From positions 825,371-889,370 of the forward strand of contig MU001675.1 in assembly GCA_010093515.1 (NCBI GenBank): a DNA stretch of 64,000 nucleotides, given 5' to 3'. Position 1 is the stretch's first letter, and each line of letters starts with the position of its first letter. The notes beneath the pieces were generated by a model. The model worked only from the letters and a program-made list of their open reading frames with translations, made no database searches and was not told the DNA's origin. Positions 58,177 through 64,000 of this stretch are shown here, piece by piece. The position numbers were made by a program, and so were the translations under genes. Source of the DNA: Lineolata rhizophorae. Its lineage: Eukaryota; Ascomycota; Dothideomycetes; Lineolatales; Lineolataceae.

Positions 58177-58757
58177 ATCGTAGGGGTATCTTGCGAAAAC
58201 GCGTCTAGGAAGAAAGTGGACGAGGGGCGGTGGCCTTGCGCAATGATTTCAAGCGGGACGAAAGACGACGATTTTCTGGCGTCCGAGCTTCGCGTCGCGT
58301 TTAGCGTCGGCGATTCGCTTGCCGCCATCGCATCGGATATTATCTGTAATAATCGCGTTTATGCAGTAGCTTGCATGACGTAATCACGGCTCTCTCTCAA
58401 TTGCACGTAATATGTGCGAGATTCATACAAAGTCCCCGTTCCTTCCAAATGCTCTTCGCTCTGCTTGCGATTCTACCAATCTTCGGTGAAAGGAGAGGGG
58501 CTTCTCGTGTCCGCTGCCCGCCAAGGCTCCACGCAGTAGACCGAGGCTCCGAGCACACCTGCGAAGCTATCGGCACGGTGGCTCGGCGGTCGCTCGGCGA
58601 ATCGTATTCTCCGGCCCAATATTTACCCACCGCCCACGATTTTTCGGCACCAACCGTTCGGCCACCAGCTGCTGCTGTGAACATCGCGACTTCGTCCGAC
58701 CGGCCCTGCCTTCCTTGAGCGAACGGTTATCCACGTTGGCGGCCGCATCTACTCGCC
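58177..58757. promoter_or_regulatory. Shared divergent promoter of CCT6 and NOP56
   Basis: The 581 bp between the ATG of CCT6 (-) and that of NOP56 (+) must serve both growth-related genes. An ATGACGTAATC element (bZIP/CRE-like) lies near 58375. No TATA box stands out. Confidence 0.5.
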
Positions 58758-60516
58758 ATGGCGGAGTACCTTCTCTTCGAGTCCCCCGTGGGCTATGCGG
58801 TAAGAATTCACGGCCCGGCAAAGCTTGGTGGGGTGGAGCTCTAGCTAACTTTTTTGCCCAGGTCTTCAACGTGACCATGAAGCCCGACACGGTTGGCAGC
58901 CAGCTCAAGGAAGTTCAAGATGCGCTGCAGAAGCTCGACAAGTTCGGTAAGTAGATTCCCTTTGCAACTGTTCCGCGCAACTTGCGGGCGGCGTGTACTG
59001 ACCTCGATCGTAGGCAAAATGGTTAAGCTGGTCTCGTTCATCCCGTTCCAGAACTCGGACATGGCTCTCGAGAATCTCAATGAGCTCTCCGAGGGCTTGC
59101 TTCCCGAGCACCTGCGCAATGTTCTCGAAGCGAACCTTCCGCAAGGCAGCAAGAAGAACAAGGTTGTTTTGGGCGTGGCCGAGAAGAACCTCGCCGGCTC
59201 GATCCGCGACGCGTTCCCGCACGTTGAGTGCGAGACGCCCGACACTTCGGACGTCGTTGGCGACCTTCTGCGTGGCATTCGTCTGCACTTTGCCAAGATG
59301 ACCAAGACGCTGCAGACGGCGGACGTCGATGCGGCCCAGCACGGTCTCGGCCATGCCTACTCGCGCGCCAAGGTCAAGTTCAACGTGAACCGCAACGACA
59401 ACCACATCATCCAGAGCATCGCCACCCTCGACAGCCTCGACAAGACGGTCAATCTTTTGGCCATGCGCACGCGCGAGTGGTACAGCTGGCACTTTCCGGA
59501 GCTCAAGAACATCGTGTCCGATAACGAGCAATATTGTCGCCTGGTCCTGTTCATTGGCGACAAGGCGACTCTCACAGACGACAAGTTGCACGACCTCGCC
59601 GCGCTCGTCAATGATGACGAAGGTGTCGCAAAGGCTGTCATCTCTAATGCCAAGACTAGCTTCGGCAACGAGGTGATGGAGCTTGACATGATTCAGGGCC
59701 GCGAACTAGCGCAGCAGGCGGTTCGCGAATTTGAGCATCGCCGCAGCCTTGCAGCCTATCTCGTCAACAAGATGAGCGCTGTGGCCCCTAACCTCGCGGC
59801 GCTTATCGGCGAGACGGTGGGCGCGCGCCTGATCCAGAAGGCCGGCTCTCTCACCAATCTGTCCAAGTGCTCCGCCTCGACGGTCCAAATTCTCGGCGCC
59901 GAGAAGGCGCTGTTCCGTGCGCTCAAGTCCAAGTCGGCCACGCCGAAGTACGGCATCATCTACCACTCGAGCTTCATCGGCCGCGCGGCTCCCAAGAACA
60001 AGGGCCGTATCTCGCGTTTCTTGGCCAACAAGGCGTCCATCGCGAGCCGCATCGACAGCTTCTCGACAGAGCCGACGACGGCCTACGGCGACGCGCTCAA
60101 GGCCCAGGTCGAGGAGCGCCTCAACTTTTACGCCTCGGGTGGAGCCATGACCAAGAATGATGTCGCTATGGTAAGTTTCTTTTATTAATAGGGTTTTTAA
60201 GATTCACGGCTACAGCCTAGGCATCCCATACTACAAGAGCAATTGTTTCAGTTAACACAAAGCCGATCCGTAGGAAAACGCAATGAATGCCGTCTTGAAC
60301 AAATTAGACGACATTGCGGACGAAACCGAGGCCGGAGCGGGCGAGGATGAATCAATGGACACGGAGTGGAATGAGAAGCGCAAGGAGGCAAAAGAGAAGA
60401 AGAAGGAAAAGAAGGAGAGAAAGGAAAAAAAAGAGAAGGAGAAGAAGCGGAAGTCGATGGAGGCGGAGGATGGTAAGAAGCACAAGAAGAAGAAGAGCAA
60501 GCCTGCTGGCGCGTGA
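58758..60516 (+). CDS. NOP56: Box C/D snoRNP core protein Nop56
   Basis: Exons 58758-58799, 58862-58946, 59014-60170 and 60274-60516; 508 aa. Nop56 pairs with Nop58 on box C/D snoRNAs and guides 2'-O-methylation of rRNA in the nucleolus. The start MAEYLLFESPVGYAVFNVTM is the Nop56 form (Nop58 begins differently). The N-terminal domain has NISEGLxxEHL-like NELSEGLLPEHLRNVLEANL. The coiled coil and NOP domain contain QHGLGHAYSRAKVKFNVNRN, WYSWHFPELKNIV, APNLAALIGETVGARLIQKA, GSLTNLSKCSASTVQILGAE and KYGIIYHSSFIGRAAPKNKG. The last exon is a Lys/Glu-rich tail ending KKHKKKKSKPAGA, the KKE/D tail common to Nop56 and Nop58. A CT start context GCCATGG supports the chosen Met. Frame and phases agree. 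Confidence 0.97.
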
Positions 60517-61332
60517 GAAGTGTTCCTGCGCTTCTTTCTTCTTGTCCGCTCTGCACCTTCGACGGAGGCTTGGAGCTCTTTTTTCCCTTTCCTAGTTCTT
60601 CTTTTTACATCACGGCACTGGCGCTTGTGGAGAGCATCCGGCGTTCGTAGGCGTAGGATAGGCTAAGGAGCCGTGATGCGGCTCTTCTCAATACCACCTC
60701 TAGGTTCACGGTTTATTGGGTCGGTCCGAGTCGGATGTGAGCTTTGTTCTCACTTTTCCTTTTCAAAAGTGCGTCTGGCTGGTGGGAGCATGCTGGCTTT
60801 GTGATGATACCTTGTACACTAGTGAATGCTAGAATTTGAACGTTCTAGGATGCCAGGTGATACTCTTAACTTGCTGTTGATATATCCTTTGTTGGCTAAG
60901 TGGTTAACTTTATGAACGATCTTCGTGAATATGAATGATCTCTATCCTTACGAACGCTCTCTGTCCTTGTGCCCGCTCCTTGCCCTTGTAGGCGTAGTCT
61001 GTCCTTGGGAAAGCTTTCCATCTCTATGAACGCTCTTTATCCTTAGTAGCACTCCTTATCTTTATAAGCGGTCTTCATAAGCGGTCTTCATCTTTATGCA
61101 TGCTCTTTGTTTTCATAAGAATCTTTTGTTTTTTATCTTTCTTGGTTACTAATATTTTAGGATCTATCTAGTATCGGTGCTGTCAACAGTTGGATCAGAC
61201 ATTGCATTTTTGATAGTGGGAGCGGATGAGAGAGCGGAAGCCCATCCCATCCCCACCGTCGAACTATGTAATCCCACATATCCACTTCCATCCAAACCAA
61301 ACCAAACCAGACCATCCCCCCGCCCCCCTTTT
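60517..61332. other. Intergenic, convergent gene ends, with a decayed repeat
   Basis: This holds the 3' flanks of NOP56 (+) and the quinolinate transferase (-). Its middle is the imperfect tandem repeat listed separately. Around 61290-61390 the DNA is C-rich. No gene seen. Confidence 0.55.
60910..61115. repeat. Imperfect tandem repeat, units of about 20-26 bp
   Basis: A degenerate unit of form CTTtATgAaCGcTCTTtaTC recurs about eight times: GAACGATCTTCGTGAAT, TACGAACGCTCTCTGTCC, CTATGAACGCTCTTTATCC, TTATAAGCGGTCTTCATAAG, CGGTCTTCATCTTTATGCA, GCTCTTTGTTTTCATAAGA. Units have drifted in sequence and length, so this is an old minisatellite. It lies between two convergent genes and has no coding potential. 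Confidence 0.65.
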
Positions 61333-62719
61333 CTACACCTCTGCCCTCTCCCCGCTCCCTTCCCCCTTCCTCCCCCCGTCTCTGGGCACAATCTTCAGCG
61401 AAAAATCCACGTGCTTCACGCCCTGATGGATACTGCTGGTACTAATCACATCCACATCCTCACATTTCCCGTAGGCGCCGACGTTCTCCTCGGTCAAGCC
61501 GCCACTGACCTCGACCAGGGCCTTGGCGTCGCGGCCCCTACCCCAGCGATCCTTCAGCCGGGCGGCGCAGGCGGCGACGCCGTCGGCGGTGAAGTTGTCC
61601 AGCATGACGACGTCGGCGCCGGCGGCGATGGCCTCGTCGGCCTGGTCGAAGCTCTGACACTCGACCTCGACCTTGACGGCGAAGCCGGCGGCGGCCCTGG
61701 CGGCGCGCACGGCGGCCGCGATACTGCCGCCGCAGGCCCACACGTGGTTGTCCTTGAGCATCGTCATGGCGGACAGGTCGTGGCGGTGCGGGTCGCAGCC
61801 GGCGACCAGCATGCCGTACTTCTCGACCAGGCGGAAGCCGGGCGTCGTCTTGCGGGTGCCGGCCAGGGCGCCGGCGTAGCCCGCGCCCCGCAGCAGGGCC
61901 AGCGTCGCCGACGAGCGCGACGCGATGCCCGAGCAGCGCGCCAGGGCGTTGAGCGCGACGCGCTCGCCCAGCAGGACTTTGCGGACGGGGCCGCGCACCG
62001 TGGCGAGGTGCGCGACAGGCGCGATGGGCGCGCCCTCGGGGGCGTGCCATTCGACGCTGGGGAAAGAGTGAGAAGGGGCATTGTGTGTTGAGGAGGAGGA
62101 GGAGAAAAAGAAGAAAGAAGAAGTATTCTGCAAAGATTGCGATGGAAATGCGACGGACCTTGTCCGGGAGGCGACTTACGTGCAGTCGAGCTGGCGGAAC
62201 ACCTCGTCGAAGAAGGGTACGCCGGCTAGGACGCCCTGGTGTTGGTGATGGTGGTGGTCAGCCCTGGCATTGCATCATTTACCGGCACGGAGGTGCAGCA
62301 ATGCAATTGGAGTGGAGGTGGGCAAGTAATATCGAGATAGGACAAGTAGAGAGACACACGAGTGGGAAGTGAATGCGTCTCGGGTTGCTTGGAAAAGGAA
62401 AGCACACGGCACAGCCGGACCGAAAACGCGGGGGCGGGGCACGTACATGAAGGACCCAAGGAAAAAAGGCTTCTCATCTCCTCTTCCGCGCCGTTCAAGC
62501 CCGTCAAACGGGGGCAGTCGTCCGCTGTACGAAAGATGGCGTACGTACCTTGGACTTGCCCAACAGCCGGGCCTCGGCCACGTGCTCGCCGACGACGAAG
62601 CCGCCGTAGTCGAAGCTGGGCGTGTCCTCCTCCAGCCACTGCGCCACCATGCGCTTGTACGTCTGCGGCAGCAGGTGGGCGACCTGGCCGTGCGCCGGGG
62701 CGCCTTCCTTGGCCTGCAT
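61333..62719 (-). CDS. BNA6: Quinolinate phosphoribosyltransferase (carboxylating)
   Basis: Complement of join(61333..62056, 62180..62235, 62549..62719); 316 aa. It makes nicotinate mononucleotide from quinolinate and PRPP, the last committed step of de novo NAD synthesis by the kynurenine route. The N-terminus runs HLLPQTYKRMVAQWLEEDTP, SFDYGGFVVGEHVAEARLLG, then GVLAGVPFFDEVFRQLDCTV across two introns, matching the GxxAG substrate-entry domain. The barrel shows ARCSGIASRS, AGTRKTTPGFRLVEKYGMLV (phosphate- and substrate-binding Arg-Lys), GGCDPHRHDL-like AGCDPHRHDLSAMTMLKDNH, KVEVECQSFDQADEAI, GADVVMLDNF and VEVSGGLTEENV. The last 25 residues (after VDFSLKIVP) are a short basic/glycine-rich extension beyond the usual end. 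Exons sum to a multiple of three. It is divergent from the GH47 gene across 623 bp. Confidence 0.96.
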
Positions 62720-63342
62720 TGCTGGACGGGGCGGGTGGCCGGCGGGTGCGTGCGGAGAGCGAGGAAGAACAGGCAAAAGGGCGCGATGCGGAGGTGAACG
62801 GGGACGCTGCGGACGCGCGCGGAGGCCGCCGGGACTCTCCCGAGGCCGCCAAGGCCGCCCGCCGCAGCCCGCGCGCCAAGAGCCGGGGCCCCGGACCAGC
62901 CGGGGCCCGCGGCGCCTCCTTTTCCCGCCCACGGCCTGGTGGTCTCGTGCGCGCCCTCGTCCTGTCCGCGTCCCCTCTTCTTTCTGCCCTTCCTCGGTGC
63001 CATCCCATCTCTTCCCTTCCTCTCTCCTTCCTTCGGCCCAGTCCACGTAATCGTCCCGAGTCGCCTGCGGAGAGCGCCCTTGTCCTGCCGCGGCACGCCG
63101 AACAGTCGGCCCCCTGGCGACGCCGGCCGCTCCGCTCCGCCACGCGCGATACTGAAGCACTACAGCATCACGTCCTGGCGCGCAAACGCGCTCGTGTGCG
63201 CGTGTGCTCTCTCCCCCCACGGCCGTTTCGGCCTCTGTGCCTCTCATCACCGGGGCGCTCTCCCGTCCCATCCCCGACGAAAATCAGCAAGTCTTGGCGC
63301 CAAGACAAACACGGCCGTCCGCCGGGACCTCCCCCCTTCACG
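62720..63342. promoter_or_regulatory. Divergent upstream region of BNA6 and GH47 gene
   Basis: The 623 bp between the two start codons are GC-rich with a CT-rich patch at 62975-63050. Long open frames through it on the minus strand (for example to 63271) are Arg/Gly-rich shadows of GC bias. A BNA6 start upstream of 62719 is possible in frame but has no supporting motif. Confidence 0.45.
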
Positions 63343-64000
63343 ATGCTACGCTACCGCCGCTACCGCGTCTTCGTCGTCCTCGCTGTGCTGACCATCCTCG
63401 CGCTGTACCAATTCGGCGGCTCCTACTCGACCAACTGGCAGCAGGCCGCCAGCAGCCTGAGCCACCTGCACGATAGCGATGCGGACGCTGACGCCAAGCC
63501 GCCGGCAGCGGCCGACCAGCAGCAGCCGGAGCAGCAAGCTCCGCCGGCGCTCGACAAGATAGAGATACCGGAGGCTGAAGGCCACGTCGAACCTACCGCG
63601 ACACCGCCGCCGGTGCCGCCCGGCGACGTGCCGCCGCAGCGCATCCCGCCCCCGCTGCCCAGCGCGCGGCCCTCGCCTCCGGCCCTCGGCGACACGAGCG
63701 ACGGGCCGGCCGAGCCCTTGGACCCGGTCGCCGCCGAGGTCCCGGCGCCGGCGCCGCCCATGGCCGAGGCCGGCGAGGGCCGCGTCGAGGTCGACCGCCC
63801 GCCGACGACGCTGCCCGTGATCCACTGGGAGCGCCCCACGGAGCACTTCCCCGTCGAGAGCACCGTCCCGCTGCCCACCGCGACGCCGCGCCGCGACATT
63901 CCGCGCATCCAGCACGACTTCGCCGGCCAGCGCGCCGCGAGCGCCGCCGACGACGAGATACGGTTGCAGAGGCTGGCCGCGGTCAAGGACGCGTTCGAGC
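63343..64000 (+). CDS. Probable GH47 alpha-1,2-mannosidase, N-terminal part
   Basis: Cut by the window end; 219 codons visible. The start MLRYRRYRVFVVLAVLTILA gives a type II layout: a short basic cytosolic tail, one membrane anchor (about 9-24), then a Pro/Ala-rich stem of about 160 residues. The stem ends in RRDIPRIQHDFAG and DDEIRLQRLAAVKDAFE, the element that leads into the catalytic domain of fungal class I (GH47) mannosidases, which trim N-glycans in the ER or Golgi. No catalytic residue is in view, so the family call rests on this lead-in. Another Golgi type II glycan enzyme is the alternative. Confidence 0.65.
   Translation, partial: MLRYRRYRVFVVLAVLTILALYQFGGSYSTNWQQAASSLSHLHDSDADADAKPPAAADQQQPEQQAPPALDKIEIPEAEGHVEPTATPPPVPPGDVPPQRIPPPLPSARPSPPALGDTSDGPAEPLDPVAAEVPAPAPPMAEAGEGRVEVDRPPTTLPVIHWERPTEHFPVESTVPLPTATPRRDIPRIQHDFAGQRAASAADDEIRLQRLAAVKDAFE

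Overview
The window is nuclear DNA of a filamentous ascomycete. Genes carry short introns (about 50-110 nt, GT-AG with one GC-AG, CTAAC-type branch sites), are separated by 0.3-5 kb, and include fungal-specific families: a Zn2Cys6 regulator, a LaeA-like methyltransferase, a PalB/RIM13 calpain and an NrtA-type nitrate transporter. Protein similarity recalled from memory points to Sordariomycetes; the order (perhaps Hypocreales) is a guess. Eighteen protein genes are supported, two of them cut by the window ends. No rRNA, convincing tRNA, CRISPR array or intact mobile element was seen, and no viral fossil was recognised.

Layout. 1-1471 (+) 3' part of a Nab3-like RNA-binding protein; 3020-4671 (-) nitrate transporter; 7183-8823 (-) LaeA-like methyltransferase in nine exons; 10455-11775 (-) TSR3 divergent from 12116-14794 (+) GGA clathrin adaptor; 16205-17738 (-) PRISE-like reductase; 18564-20573 (-) oxysterol-binding protein; 22442-25559 (-) RIM13/PalB calpain divergent from 26855-28117 (+) peroxisomal carrier PMP47/ANT1; 28753-29429 (-) small predicted mitochondrial membrane protein; 30088-31524 (-) WSS1 protease; a 4.9 kb gene-free stretch; 36451-37501 (+) Zn2Cys6 factor; 38929-39989 (+) aldose 1-epimerase; 42927-45409 (-) YVC1-like vacuolar TRP channel; 47062-48942 (+) and about 50127-54464 (+) two unnamed proteins, the second very large and low-complexity; 55960-58176 (-) CCT6 divergent from 58758-60516 (+) NOP56; 61333-62719 (-) quinolinate phosphoribosyltransferase divergent from 63343 (+) a GH47 mannosidase cut by the window end.

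Functionally this is mostly a housekeeping neighbourhood: ribosome biogenesis (TSR3, NOP56), chaperonin (CCT6), Golgi/endosome traffic and lipid transfer (GGA, OSBP, RIM13), vacuole and peroxisome transport (YVC1, PMP47), NAD synthesis and repair of DNA-protein crosslinks. There is no biosynthetic gene cluster and I found no clearly new system. The points most worth following are the two unnamed genes at 47-54.5 kb, the small membrane protein at 28.8 kb, a recurrent intergenic TACTCCGTA motif, and gene models with micro-exons or a GC-AG intron. Exon boundaries were derived by hand from splice sites and reading-frame continuity; for most genes the summed exon lengths are divisible by three.
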